This document shows, piece after piece, positions 8,415 to 16,502 of a DNA stretch of 64,000 bases. A program made the position numbers and the translations under genes. Within the stretch, counting starts at the first letter, position 1. The number at the start of each line of letters is the position of its first letter. This stretch comes from Enterocloster bolteae. Lineage in GTDB: Bacteria > Bacillota > Clostridia > Lachnospirales > Lachnospiraceae. The notes under the pieces are model-generated. The model saw only the letters and a program-made list of their open reading frames with translations, was not told the DNA's origin and did not search any database. The DNA is taken from assembly GCF_002234575.2 (NCBI RefSeq), contig NZ_CP022464.2:5394001-5458000 (forward strand), written 5' to 3'.

Positions 8415-9224
8415 TTATGATTCCCCGCGGATCTCTTTGACAATTTCCATAAAATCACGGACCCGTTTTTCATCCACCCGTTGGTTAAAAATACCATCCT
8501 TTTTAAAGGCTGATCCAATGCATACAGCATCACAATGTTTCAGCTTTTCCCTTACATTCTGGTGATTGCACCCGGTGTTGCAGAACACCGGAACATTCTT
8601 CTGCTTCGCTGCCTCATGGACCCTGGACAGAACCACATCGTCAGGCTCTGCTCCCGCTGCTGCCCCTGATACGCAGAGGCCGTCTGCAAAATCCCCGAAC
8701 ATAATGGACCTGGCCACCACCTGGATATCCCGCTGCACAAGGTAGGCATCCGCCTCCGGATTCACCTTAAACAGGAGCTTAAGGTGCTCCATTCCCAGAG
8801 CCTTTCTGTGCCGGACGGCCTCTCCGCTGTTAGAGACATAGACCCCATACTCTCCCATATATGCACCTGAAAAACAGCTCCGCCCAAAGCGGGCGCCTGT
8901 TGCCGCCGCCAGGTCAATGGTCGCAATGGGATTCTTTACAACGTTGACCCCAAAAGGAACCCTGATTCTGTCCTTCAGCTTCCCGATTATGTATGCCATG
9001 GCAGATATAACGGCAATATCCGCCACCGGCTGGTACGGCAGGCTGAACTCGTTGGCAATAAGAATCCCATCCACGCCTCCATCCTGCAATGCCGTGAGGT
9101 CGTGGGCCGCATGGTCCAGCACCACATCCATGTCCCCGCAAAACCCCGGGTCCCCCGGAAGGGCATCCAGATGAAGCAGTGCGATAATGGGCTTATCTGC
9201 TCCAAACATGTCATGAATCCACAT
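8415..9224 (-). CDS. BtpA/SgcQ-family protein
   Basis: A 269-residue TIM-barrel protein of the BtpA family, named after a cyanobacterial photosystem I biogenesis factor and also including SgcQ of an E. coli sugar operon. Seen here are IIALLHLDALPGDP at the N terminus, GVDGILIANEF, PFGVNVVKNP, GARFGRSCFSGAYMGEYG and VFCNTGCNHQNV. In heterotrophs these proteins occur in carbohydrate operons, and a nucleosidase- or aldolase-like role has been guessed but not settled. GAGGAG lies 7 bp before the ATG and overlaps the end of the epimerase gene, so translation is coupled. Confidence 0.85.
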   Translation of the reverse strand: MWIHDMFGADKPIIALLHLDALPGDPGFCGDMDVVLDHAAHDLTALQDGGVDGILIANEFSLPYQPVADIAVISAMAYIIGKLKDRIRVPFGVNVVKNPIATIDLAAATGARFGRSCFSGAYMGEYGVYVSNSGEAVRHRKALGMEHLKLLFKVNPEADAYLVQRDIQVVARSIMFGDFADGLCVSGAAAGAEPDDVVLSRVHEAAKQKNVPVFCNTGCNHQNVREKLKHCDAVCIGSAFKKDGIFNQRVDEKRVRDFMEIVKEIRGES

Positions 9225-9225
9225 A

Positions 9226-10059
9226 TCATATCTCCTCTATTACATCCCCTAATTCATGGGTATTTTTCTTCATCCAGGAAACGATGTCGTCGATAGCCTT
9301 ATCCGGGTCACAGTAATATCTGCGGTCACAGATTTCAAATGAAACGGTTCCATCGTATCCTCTTCTCTTGATGGCATCGTAATACTCCTTCATGGGGAAA
9401 TCCCCGTGGCCGGGAACCGTATGCCCCCTGTCATTGAAGTGTATATGCATAAGCCGTTCTCCCAGATGGTCGAAATAATCATCCACTGTCTCCCCGGCAT
9501 ACGTCATCTGGTCCATATCCACCATTCCAACGATGCAGGGGGAGCCGATTTCATCCAGCATCCCGGCTATGTCTTTGCTTGTAATCAGGACATTGGTGGT
9601 GGTGACCTTCAGCTCCTCCAGGAAAAGCCGGACCTGTTTCCTCTGGCAGTACACGGCCAGCTGTGCCAGCGACTCCCGGCAGTATTTCCACGCCTCTTCC
9701 CTGGGCTGGTCAAAATAACCGAAGCCTGTACTGATTTGGATGTTAGGGCATCCCAGGAACTCCGCCGTGTCAATGGCTCTCTGGTAATAGCGGATGCTGG
9801 ACTGCCTTGTCACAGGATCCTGGGTACAGAAATTTACAGGATAAACACAATTTTCAGGCGTCATAGCCATTACCTTCAGGTTTCTCTGCCTGATATCCCG
9901 GTCCAGCTCAATCAGCCGGCTCAGGGAATAATCAAAAATGTTAAGCTGGGGCGCCGAGCAGTAAAGGTCGATACTGTCAAAGGGAGAGCTCTCCACTTTG
10001 TCCAGGAACTTTTTTATGGGATAACGTAAATAATGGTAATTCATTGGAGCAAATTTCAT
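9226..10059 (-). CDS. FrlC-like sugar isomerase/epimerase (copy 1)
   Basis: A 277-residue xylose-isomerase-like TIM barrel. MTPENCVYPVN, FLEELKVTTTNVL, IVGMVDMDQM, MHIHFNDRGHTVPGHGDFP and VSFEICDRRYYCDP carry the Glu, Asp, His and Glu metal ligands of the FrlC/tagatose-epimerase group. FrlC interconverts psicoselysine and fructoselysine (C3 epimerisation). Here it most likely epimerises a ketosyl-amino acid or related ketose. It follows the transporter gene after a 100-bp gap that contains a hairpin. AGGAGG lies 9 bp upstream. Confidence 0.83.
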   Translation of the reverse strand: MKFAPMNYHYLRYPIKKFLDKVESSPFDSIDLYCSAPQLNIFDYSLSRLIELDRDIRQRNLKVMAMTPENCVYPVNFCTQDPVTRQSSIRYYQRAIDTAEFLGCPNIQISTGFGYFDQPREEAWKYCRESLAQLAVYCQRKQVRLFLEELKVTTTNVLITSKDIAGMLDEIGSPCIVGMVDMDQMTYAGETVDDYFDHLGERLMHIHFNDRGHTVPGHGDFPMKEYYDAIKRRGYDGTVSFEICDRRYYCDPDKAIDDIVSWMKKNTHELGDVIEEI

Positions 10060-10105
10060 ATAATGAGGCCTCCTTCTATATCACAAGCTGCGCTTTCACA
10101 AAACT

Positions 10106-10154
10106 GGCAGCACCGGAGCCTGTCATAAAACCCGTCACGGCTCCGGCTGCTGCC
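10106..10154 (-). terminator. Hairpin between transporter and downstream operon
   Basis: GGCAGCACCGGAGCC (10106-10120) pairs with the complementary arm at 10139-10154, a stem of about 14 bp with one bulged base. On the minus strand it is followed by AGTTTTGTG. It is probably a partial terminator or 3'-end stabiliser that lowers expression of downstream genes relative to the transporter; the U run is short. Confidence 0.5.
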
Positions 10155-10162
10155 GGACTGCA

Positions 10163-11485
10163 TTAAAAGATTACGCTTCCAAGAAGCAGGGCTGCTGCCA
10201 CAGATACCACTGTACACACAAGTCCCGGTACCATGTAACTGTGATTCAGGACAAATTTTCCAATTTTTGTAGTTCCGGCCGAGTCAAACGCAATGGCAGC
10301 AACACACTGTCCCGAAGCGGGAATAAAGTAATTGGATGAGCAGGCAATCCAGCCGGCCACTATGATGTTAGCCGGAAGGCCCAGCGCAATACCGATTGGC
10401 ACCATAATCATGGTTGTGGAGGACTGGCTTGTGGTAATGGCTCCCACAATGAATACAGCAATAATATAAATCCATGGATACTGGTTGGTCAGGGCCGACA
10501 TATTGTCAGTGATGAAGGAGGACTGGTCTCCGATAAAAGTATTTACCAGCCAGCACAGGCCAAATGCCAGTACCACTGCGAACATACCTGTACGGAATAC
10601 CGGCTGGTCCAGAACCTTGTCGCTGTCGAGCTTTGTGATAAGCACCATGGCTGCGGCTGCCACCAGCATAAAGATTTCAATAACAGTTGTCAGCGGTAAT
10701 TTGTTTCCGTCAGCAAGTGTAGGTACAAGAGGCTTCACAGCGCCCAGCAAAACAATGCCTGCCATGGCAATGAGGAAGATTGCCACAGAAATCTTGGCTT
10801 CCTTTGTGGCAGGTCTTTCCTTCTTCTCCGCCTTTGTATAATCCTCTATCTGTCCTGCTGCAACACGGGCTTTAAATTCCGGGTCATCTGCCAGTTCTTT
10901 GCCCTTCTTGATAACTGCAAGCGCGCAGACCACGGTACCAACCAGAGTGGCAGGGATGCAGACAAGCAGCAGGGTAAAGATATTGACGGAGCCATAGCCT
11001 GTGGCCTCAGCCATAAAAGCAAGGACTGCCACGGTAGCCGCTGAAATCGGGCACGCTGTAATGGCCTGCTGGGATGAAACAATCGAGGCTGAGATGGGCC
11101 GTTCAGGCCTGACGCCTGTCTCAATGGCAATCTCATTGATAACAGGAAGAAGGCTGTATACAATGTGGCCTGTTCCACACATGAAGGTGAAAATATAAGC
11201 CACAACCGGATCCAGTACGGTAATCATCCTGGGGTTTCTGCGTAGTATCTTCTCAGCGATTTTAACAAGATAGTCCAGTCCGCCGCAGGCCTGCATGGTG
11301 GCTGCCGCACAGATTACTGCAATCATAATCAGAATAACGGTAATCGGCGGATCGGAAGGTGTTACATGCAGTATAAATGTCATAATGAACATTCCTATTC
11401 CGCCTGCCATCGCCAGGAACGTACCACCAATTCGTACCCCCAGAAAAATGATAGCCAGAACGATAATCAATTCTATCCAAAACAT
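10163..11485 (-). CDS. Dcu-family C4-dicarboxylate-type transporter (FraA-like)
   Basis: A 440-residue inner-membrane carrier with about 10-12 hydrophobic segments, clearly of the DcuA/DcuB type: MFWIELIIVLAIIFLGVRIGG, QACGGLDYLVKIAEKILRRNP, ISASIVSSQQAITACPISAA and the C-terminal GTTKIGKFVLNHSYMVPG all match that family. DcuA/B proteins carry aspartate, fumarate and succinate. As I recall, the Salmonella FraA transporter for fructose-aspartate also belongs to this family. With the deglycase and kinases nearby, a glycated amino acid such as fructose-aspartate is a good candidate. It is the first gene of the operon. AGGAGG lies 6 bp upstream, and the leader carries the operator array at 11581-11645. 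Confidence 0.88.
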   Translation of the reverse strand: MFWIELIIVLAIIFLGVRIGGTFLAMAGGIGMFIMTFILHVTPSDPPITVILIMIAVICAAATMQACGGLDYLVKIAEKILRRNPRMITVLDPVVAYIFTFMCGTGHIVYSLLPVINEIAIETGVRPERPISASIVSSQQAITACPISAATVAVLAFMAEATGYGSVNIFTLLLVCIPATLVGTVVCALAVIKKGKELADDPEFKARVAAGQIEDYTKAEKKERPATKEAKISVAIFLIAMAGIVLLGAVKPLVPTLADGNKLPLTTVIEIFMLVAAAAMVLITKLDSDKVLDQPVFRTGMFAVVLAFGLCWLVNTFIGDQSSFITDNMSALTNQYPWIYIIAVFIVGAITTSQSSTTMIMVPIGIALGLPANIIVAGWIACSSNYFIPASGQCVAAIAFDSAGTTKIGKFVLNHSYMVPGLVCTVVSVAAALLLGSVIF

Positions 11486-11580
11486 AAATTATCCTCCTAA
11501 TCCTTTGTAAAATGTTTCCCCTTTATGGTCTAAGAAATGATTCAATCTTTTGTTTTAAGAATGGTGCGCACATTCTTGGT

Positions 11581-11645
11581 AATACAAAAGCAATCCAGTT
11601 TTGTATTTCTTTGTATTGCTCTGTATTGTTTTGTATCTAATACAA
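11581..11645 (-). promoter_or_regulatory. Phased operator array of the transporter operon
   Basis: From 11601 four 10-bp units follow head to tail: TTGTATTTCT, TTGTATTGCT, CTGTATTGTT, TTGTATCTAA. The last merges into the perfect dyad TTGTAT-cta-ATACAA (11631-11645). An inverted half-site AATACAA lies at 11581. A spacing of one helical turn places all sites on one face of the helix. The same half-sites flank the GntR regulator gene, which is the likely binder. A weaker site, TTGTATATAATACAC, follows at 11689-11703. Confidence 0.7.
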
Positions 11646-11673
11646 TAGTATATTCATTTAATAGATTTGTCAA
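11645..11673 (-). promoter_or_regulatory. Promoter of the transporter operon
   Basis: Minus-strand -35 TTGACA (11673-11668), 17-bp spacer, -10 TACTAT (11650-11645). The dyad operator at 11631-11645 touches the -10 and covers the expected start site, as expected for repression. The rest of the 366-bp gap (11486-11851) is AT-rich leader without a gene. Confidence 0.65.
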
Positions 11674-11851
11674 TTGCTATTTATCATTTTGTATATAATA
11701 CACAGTTTTCATCATTATTTTTGTGCATATTATACATCCAAGCCTGTATCAAATGTATCGCCATTACAAATATATTTAAATACATTTAAATACATTTGTC
11801 CCCTAACCATTTGTCTGCCGCTGTTTTTTCGCGTCTTCCATCATCAGTCCA

Positions 11852-12682
11852 TTATCCTATGCGCTCTGAATACCATGCAAGCGCCCTTCTCATGGCATCT
11901 TCCGGATTCATGACATATCTCCTGTCCAGTATTTCCAGCCCCAGATACCCCTTGTAGTCAAAGGCTTCCAGGGTATGAAGCGCCTGGTCCAGATTCAGGT
12001 TTCCATCTCCCGGAACCAGGTGCCCGCCGGGATTTCCGTCCACGAAATGTACATGGGCCAGGTTCTCCCTTCCCAGTATTCCGATGAATGTTTCAAATGT
12101 ATCCACTCCTGTGGTGGCAATCACATCCGTATCCCCAAGGCCTTTGAGGGCCGGACTTCCCACCGTGCGCAGCAGGCGAAGGAGCTGGCTTGCCTCATTG
12201 CAGATATGAGTGGTGTATTTTGTGAATGGTTCCAGAGCCAGGGTAACGCCCTCGCTTTCCGCTTTCCGGCAGATTTGAAAAAATGAATCTGCAGTCCATT
12301 TAAAGGCATCTTCCCCATCCACATCCAGATAGGCAAACCCGGTGGATACCACCATGCAGCTGCAATCCAGGCACACCGCCGCCTCTATGTGCCTTTGAAA
12401 GAAATCCACGGTCCTGTCACGGTATCTCTTATCCGGATGGGAGACACTGATGGGATAAACACATTGCTCAGGCGTAAAACAGGCAATCTTCAGGTGATGG
12501 TCCTTAATGGTCCTGTTTAATTCACGCAGACGTCCCCCATCAAAATCCTCCAGATGCAGATGAGGCCCGGAAGCCCACAGTTCAACAGACTGGAATCCCA
12601 GACGGTTTGCGGAATCCAGGAAGTAATCCAGCGTATATCGTTTGTAATGGTAATTTGCTGCGCAGAGCTGAGAAATTTTCAT
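11852..12682 (-). CDS. FrlC-like sugar isomerase/epimerase (copy 2)
   Basis: A 276-residue xylose-isomerase-like TIM barrel, paralogous to the copy at 9226. Parallel motifs are CFTPEQCVYPISV, TLALEPFTKYTTHI, KGLGDTDVIA, AHVHFVDGNPGGHLVPGDGN and YLGLEILDRRYVMNP, holding the metal ligands. The start at 12682 is preceded by AAGGAGG; upstream in-frame sequence runs through a terminator hairpin and is not coding. It lies downstream of the deglycase gene beyond that hairpin and upstream of the operator array. Two epimerase copies in one locus suggest two epimeric substrates or two ring positions. Confidence 0.83.
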   Translation of the reverse strand: MKISQLCAANYHYKRYTLDYFLDSANRLGFQSVELWASGPHLHLEDFDGGRLRELNRTIKDHHLKIACFTPEQCVYPISVSHPDKRYRDRTVDFFQRHIEAAVCLDCSCMVVSTGFAYLDVDGEDAFKWTADSFFQICRKAESEGVTLALEPFTKYTTHICNEASQLLRLLRTVGSPALKGLGDTDVIATTGVDTFETFIGILGRENLAHVHFVDGNPGGHLVPGDGNLNLDQALHTLEAFDYKGYLGLEILDRRYVMNPEDAMRRALAWYSERIG

Positions 12683-12708
12683 ACATTTTCCTCCTTGTAG
12701 AGCAAAAT

Positions 12709-12730
12709 ACCCCGCAGTACGCTGCGGGGT
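12709..12730 (-). terminator. Terminator between deglycase and epimerase genes
   Basis: A perfect 9-bp stem (ACCCCGCAG / CTGCGGGGT) with the tetraloop TACG; on the minus strand it is followed by ATTTTG. It separates the deglycase transcript from the epimerase gene, whose ribosome site begins a few bases later. Partial read-through may set the ratio of the two. Confidence 0.75.
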
Positions 12731-12841
12731 TTGGGCCCCGCGGGCAGAGATCCGGGCCGTATACGGCTTAAAGCGTATTAAAAAATACTCCGGCACGCTG
12801 CCTTCGCGGGAATGAATATCTTATCGTACTTTCGCTGTAGC

Positions 12842-13852
12842 TTAATACTCCACTTTCCACATGTAGCGGCGTGTCACAAGCGGATGCTCACGCTTTTCTG
12901 CAAGGGCGTGGTTGTAGATTGGATATACGTTATTAAACAGGGAGTGGTTAAAATAATCCACCACAGAAGCATCAATGGTAGAAAGGCCCAGCTCCTTTGC
13001 GTCCAGGACTTCAATCCTTTTTGCATAGGTACGAAGGAACTTTAAGGCCCGTTCATCCAGCGGACGGGTGGAGCCCTCCGAAATCTGAAGCATAAACGGA
13101 CGGTTTGCATCTGTTATCTCAAACGGACCGTGGAAATACTCTCCGGTATGGATGCTGCTGGAATCCAGCCACTGCATTTCCATAAAAATACAGATGCTCT
13201 CCATATAGGCAGCGCCGTAAGCAGCCCCGCTTCCCATGGTATAGATTACAGGATCGTTTTTATACGTTTCGGCAAACTCCAGGGCTCTCTCTGCAACATG
13301 GGCACGTGCATTCTTAATGATATTGCTAATCATGCCCAGGCCCTCCTGGAACTTGTCATAGTTTTCATAGCCTTCTGTCTGCGCAGTCAGTTCAACCGCC
13401 ACCAAAAGAGCACATATGGTTTTCTCCCCCGCATAGTCAATATCGCCTTTAAGATGGTCCGGGCTGGCGTCAAACGCATAACGGATGATGTAGTCGCCAA
13501 ATTCTATAATTTCCGATTCCTCAAGCCAGGTCAGAACAATGACAGCAGCTCCCTTTTCTTTTCCCAGCTTTGCTGCCTCAATGGTTTCCGGTGTATTGCC
13601 CTTGTGACATGCCAGGCAGATGATAGAATTTTCCCCAAAGTCCCTGGGGGTGCTGTGAACGAATTCATTGCTGTTAATCCAGGCGGATTTTATGGAAGCA
13701 CACTCCTTCTCCATAAATGTCTTAGCCGGATAAAGAGCTCCCAGTGACCCTCCGCATCCCACAAAATACAGGTTCTTTACCCCGCCCTTTGATTTCTTCG
13801 CTTCCAAAATTTCAGCAATAATATTTTTGATATCCGCGCCAAAGTATGCCAT
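12842..13852 (-). CDS. SIS-domain sugar-phosphate deglycase, FrlB/FraB-like
   Basis: A 336-residue protein with two SIS domains (about 10-170 and 190-310). NLYFVGCGGSLGALYPAKTF and CHKGNTPETIEAA form the first phosphate site, and TGEYFHGPFEI provides the Glu and His that act in FrlB/FraB-type deglycases. The C-terminal RRYMWKVEY resembles the RRYYGGLVEY-type end of FrlB. FrlB cleaves fructoselysine 6-phosphate to glucose 6-phosphate and lysine; FraB does the same with the aspartate adduct. It is probably cytosolic and oligomeric. The start at 13852 is chosen because AAAGGAG lies 9 bp before it; the ATG seven codons earlier overlaps that site. It is the first gene on the minus side of the divergent regulator promoter. 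Confidence 0.85.
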   Translation of the reverse strand: MAYFGADIKNIIAEILEAKKSKGGVKNLYFVGCGGSLGALYPAKTFMEKECASIKSAWINSNEFVHSTPRDFGENSIICLACHKGNTPETIEAAKLGKEKGAAVIVLTWLEESEIIEFGDYIIRYAFDASPDHLKGDIDYAGEKTICALLVAVELTAQTEGYENYDKFQEGLGMISNIIKNARAHVAERALEFAETYKNDPVIYTMGSGAAYGAAYMESICIFMEMQWLDSSSIHTGEYFHGPFEITDANRPFMLQISEGSTRPLDERALKFLRTYAKRIEVLDAKELGLSTIDASVVDYFNHSLFNNVYPIYNHALAEKREHPLVTRRYMWKVEY

Positions 13853-13901
13853 TGTCTCAAATCTCCTTTGCATATTGTTTTTAATTGTTTCTATGTTTAT
13901 G

Positions 13902-13928
13902 ATAATACAATATAATACTTATTGTCAA
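13902..13928 (-). promoter_or_regulatory. Deglycase promoter with overlapping operator
   Basis: Minus-strand -35 TTGACA (13928-13923), 15-bp spacer, -10 TATTAT (13907-13902). The half-site ATAATACAA (13902-13910) covers the -10, the same element as in the transporter promoter. The short spacer suggests a weak basal promoter. Confidence 0.6.
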
Positions 13929-13953
13929 TAACAAATTTAATTTTTCGCAATTA

Positions 13954-13986
13954 TATACAATCAGGCCAATTTGTATTATAATATAA
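13954..13986 (+). promoter_or_regulatory. Promoter and operator of the GntR regulator gene
   Basis: Plus-strand TATACA (13954-13959), 17-bp spacer, TATAAT (13977-13982). The near-palindrome TTGTATTATAATATAA (13971-13986; one mismatched pair) overlaps the -10, and ATACAA at 13955-13960 overlaps the -35. This implies autoregulation by the encoded GntR protein. Confidence 0.6.
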
Positions 13987-14024
13987 CTGAGTATTATAAC
14001 TTAAGGGTAACGCGGAGGATATAT

Positions 14025-14738
14025 ATGGAACTAAATAATACAATTGCTACCCCTCTATACAAGCAACTGGAGGAAAAGCTGCAGAAAGAGATAGAAACCG
14101 GCGAGCGGCCTGCCGGAAGCCGGCTTCCCACAGAGAACGAATTAAGCGAAACATATAATGTAAGCCGTGTCACGGTCAGGAAAGCTCTGGCCGGACTATC
14201 TGAATTAGGTTATCTTTACCGCAAATCCGGGAAGGGAACATTTGTCGCAGAAAAAAAGATTCAGCGGGGTATCACCAATGGGGTTTTAAGCTTCACCGAC
14301 ATGTGCCGTATGATGAATGCATCCCCCGGTGCCAAGATCACGAAAATAGCCCTGGAGGATCCCACTGAAAAAGAGATGGAGCTGATGTCCTTAGACAAGG
14401 ACGAAAAGATACTGGTGTTAGAGCGAATACGGTATGCTGACGGAAAACCGGTCCAGTTAGAGCTGAATAAATTTCCTGAGTCTTTTTCCTTTTTATTCAG
14501 CGAAAATTTAAACGACAGTTCCCTGTATGAGATTCTGAAAAAACATAATATAATTTTAGACCATTCCCAAAAAACCCTGGACATCGTATTCGCCACCTCA
14601 AAAGAAGCCAAAGCCCTGGGAATTTCAAGCGGGTACCCCCTTTTGAGGATAGAAAGCGTTATACACGATGTGGATAACACGATTACGAACCTCTGCCGCC
14701 AGCTCTGCATTGGGGACAAGTTCAAATTTATTATTTAA
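14025..14738 (+). CDS. GntR-family regulator with UTRA domain (FraR/FrlR-like)
   Basis: A 237-residue HutC-subfamily repressor. The N-terminal winged helix (PLYKQLEEKLQKEIETG, then LPTENELSETYNVSRVTVRKAL) is followed by a UTRA effector domain from about residue 85 (MSLDKDEKILVLERIRYADGKPVQLE, then a C-terminal ligand strand). The start at 14025 has GGAGG 6 bp upstream; the 18 earlier in-frame codons lie in the promoter. It is divergent from the deglycase gene, and shared TTGTAT/ATACAA sites suggest it represses itself, the deglycase and the transporter operon. The inducer is probably the sugar phosphate made by the PfkB kinases, as is usual for UTRA domains. Confidence 0.88.
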   Translation: MELNNTIATPLYKQLEEKLQKEIETGERPAGSRLPTENELSETYNVSRVTVRKALAGLSELGYLYRKSGKGTFVAEKKIQRGITNGVLSFTDMCRMMNASPGAKITKIALEDPTEKEMELMSLDKDEKILVLERIRYADGKPVQLELNKFPESFSFLFSENLNDSSLYEILKKHNIILDHSQKTLDIVFATSKEAKALGISSGYPLLRIESVIHDVDNTITNLCRQLCIGDKFKFII

Positions 14739-14754
14739 GAAGGTTTTCACGCAA

Positions 14755-14797
14755 AAGGCGCCCATAACCGCTGGCAGTCAGCTGTAATGGGCGCCTT
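14755..14797. terminator. Bidirectional terminator after the GntR gene
   Basis: An 11-bp stem, AAGGCGCCCAT (14755-14765) with ATGGGCGCCTT (14787-14797), followed by TTC on the plus strand and by TTGCG on the minus strand. It lies between the convergent GntR and short-chain dehydrogenase genes. Confidence 0.7.
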
Positions 14798-14898
14798 TTC
14801 ATAAGTTTGTTTTATTGGTTTTTCTGCTTGTTTTATTGGGTTTTCTGTTTAAAAAGGTTTTCTGTTCTTAGCAGATCTTCTGTCGGCATTTGTGACTG

Positions 14899-15687
14899 TC
14901 AGTTCTTCCGGATATTCTTATTCACAAAATCATCTGCAAACCGGTAATACATCTTTTTTGGCATATACTCTGCCATGGCCTTCACAAGTTTTCCGGCCTT
15001 ATCAGGTACACAGACAATACTGCCTTTTTCAAACTCCTTCATGGCCTCATCCACTACCTCCCCAGGCTGACGGAATCCAAACATACCCTTTCTCGTCTTA
15101 TCCACATACATTCCGTTATTTTCGTGAAAATCCGTATCCACAAAGCCCGGACACACGGCCTGAACCCGGATTCCCGTGCCCATGAGCTCCATGTGAAGCC
15201 CTTCAGTCAATGTGACGATGAAGCGTTTTGCAGCGGCATAGGTGACATTGCCGGGCACCACTGCAAATGCCCCGTCCGACGAAATATTGATGATAATGCC
15301 TTTATTTCGCTCTTTCATTCCTCTCAGGACATAATGGGTGATTTCTGCCACAGCAATTGTCTGAAGATAAATAAGACGCTTCAATCCATCTATATCCGTA
15401 TCACTAAATGGGGTTCTGAAACCAAAGCACGCATTATTCACCAGTACATGAATCTCCCTTCCCTCTAACGATGCAAGCAGCTTTCTTACCCCGTCCTCCT
15501 GAGCAAGATCTACCAGTATCACAATTACCTTACACGCAAACTTATCCCTGATTTCCTGAGCTCTCCTTTCAATCACTTCTTTTCTCCTGCCGGTCATGAT
15601 TAAATCATATCCTTTTCCTGCGAACCACTTGGCATAAGCCAGCCCCAGACCGCTGGTTGCCCCTGTTATCAGTGCATAATGTTTCAA
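14899..15687 (-). CDS. Short-chain dehydrogenase/reductase
   Basis: A 262-residue classical SDR. The NAD(P) site is TGATSGLGLAYA, NNACFGF follows, the catalytic set is Ser (NISSDGA), Tyr and Lys (YAAAKRF), and PGFVDTDF lies behind the active site. An Arg pair after the second strand (TGRRKE) suggests NADP(H). It belongs to the DltE/YqjQ-like group annotated as acting on short-chain alcohols or fatty-acyl groups; the substrate is unknown. The start is a TTG at 15687, 7 bp from AAGGAGG, and an upstream in-frame ATG overlaps a dyad. A TetR regulator gene lies 121 bp upstream on the same strand and probably controls it. Confidence 0.85.
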   Translation of the reverse strand: MKHYALITGATSGLGLAYAKWFAGKGYDLIMTGRRKEVIERRAQEIRDKFACKVIVILVDLAQEDGVRKLLASLEGREIHVLVNNACFGFRTPFSDTDIDGLKRLIYLQTIAVAEITHYVLRGMKERNKGIIINISSDGAFAVVPGNVTYAAAKRFIVTLTEGLHMELMGTGIRVQAVCPGFVDTDFHENNGMYVDKTRKGMFGFRQPGEVVDEAMKEFEKGSIVCVPDKAGKLVKAMAEYMPKKMYYRFADDFVNKNIRKN

Positions 15688-15708
15688 TCTTCCGCCTCCT
15701 TGATTAAA

Positions 15709-15721
15709 TGAACATTGTTCA
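15709..15721. promoter_or_regulatory. Dyad upstream of the SDR gene, probable TetR site
   Basis: TGAACATTGTTCA is a perfect 13-bp inverted repeat lying 22 bp upstream of the SDR start. Its TGAA/TTCA ends match the dyad at the TetR promoter (16530-16546), consistent with one regulator acting at both. Confidence 0.5.
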
Positions 15722-15808
15722 TTCATTATTTAAAAAAAGAAATTCCCGAAACACCGGCAACGGGAATCCTTCTCTTATCTGCCGTCCTATTTACCATTCC
15801 AAGCGCGC

Positions 15809-16390
15809 TTACGCTTCTAAAATACATTTCATAATCATGCGGATGCCCAACGCTTTCTCAGCCGTTGACAATCCGTCGTTCTCCAGGACAGGAACCGCGC
15901 CAAAGAGCATGTATGACGCTGTCAGCGGTATATTCCCAACCCTTGTGATTCCATTTTCATTCATCTCCCGCAGCTTTTCCTCCATATACGGTTCAATGGT
16001 CTCACACAGCTTAACCGACATAAGCATCTGAAGATCGTGATTCTCCTTTTTATGAAAAAAATGATGGTACTTTTCCTTTCCATCTGTTTGAATAAACAGC
16101 TGTTCCATTTTGTCCAGGAAACCATCCAGCGAATCATCCTTCTCTTTCAGACGTTCAATCATGGGATGCGTAATATCCTTTACATACTGCTCAATTGCAG
16201 TATCATACAGCATCTGCTTGGACTCAAAATACCGGTAACACAGTCCCGGCACCACATGCATGGCTGCCGCAATATCTCTCATGGTAGCTGCCTCATACCC
16301 CTTTTCCATAAAAACAGACATGGCCGTGTCCAATATTTCCTGTCTGCGGACCTCCGGTTCCTTGGATATTCTGGCTGTCTTGCGTTCCAT
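15809..16390 (-). CDS. TetR-family transcriptional regulator
   Basis: A 193-residue regulator. The N-terminal HTH (RRQEILDTAMSVFMEKGYEAATMRDIAAAMHVVPGLCYRYFESK) is typical, and the helical C-terminal domain is unspecific. GGGGAG lies 9 bp before the ATG. It precedes the SDR gene on the minus strand. A dyad overlapping its own promoter and a related one ahead of the SDR gene suggest it represses both. The ligand is unknown. Confidence 0.88.
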   Translation of the reverse strand: MERKTARISKEPEVRRQEILDTAMSVFMEKGYEAATMRDIAAAMHVVPGLCYRYFESKQMLYDTAIEQYVKDITHPMIERLKEKDDSLDGFLDKMEQLFIQTDGKEKYHHFFHKKENHDLQMLMSVKLCETIEPYMEEKLREMNENGITRVGNIPLTASYMLFGAVPVLENDGLSTAEKALGIRMIMKCILEA

Positions 16391-16502
16391 CTGTCAATCT
16401 CCCCTTTTTCTGAACAGAATCCTTCTGCTTAATACTCTGTTTTCATTAGTCAGCAGGGTTCCATACCTGTTTCCCAACAAGCTGACCGTCTGCTATATAC
16501 AT

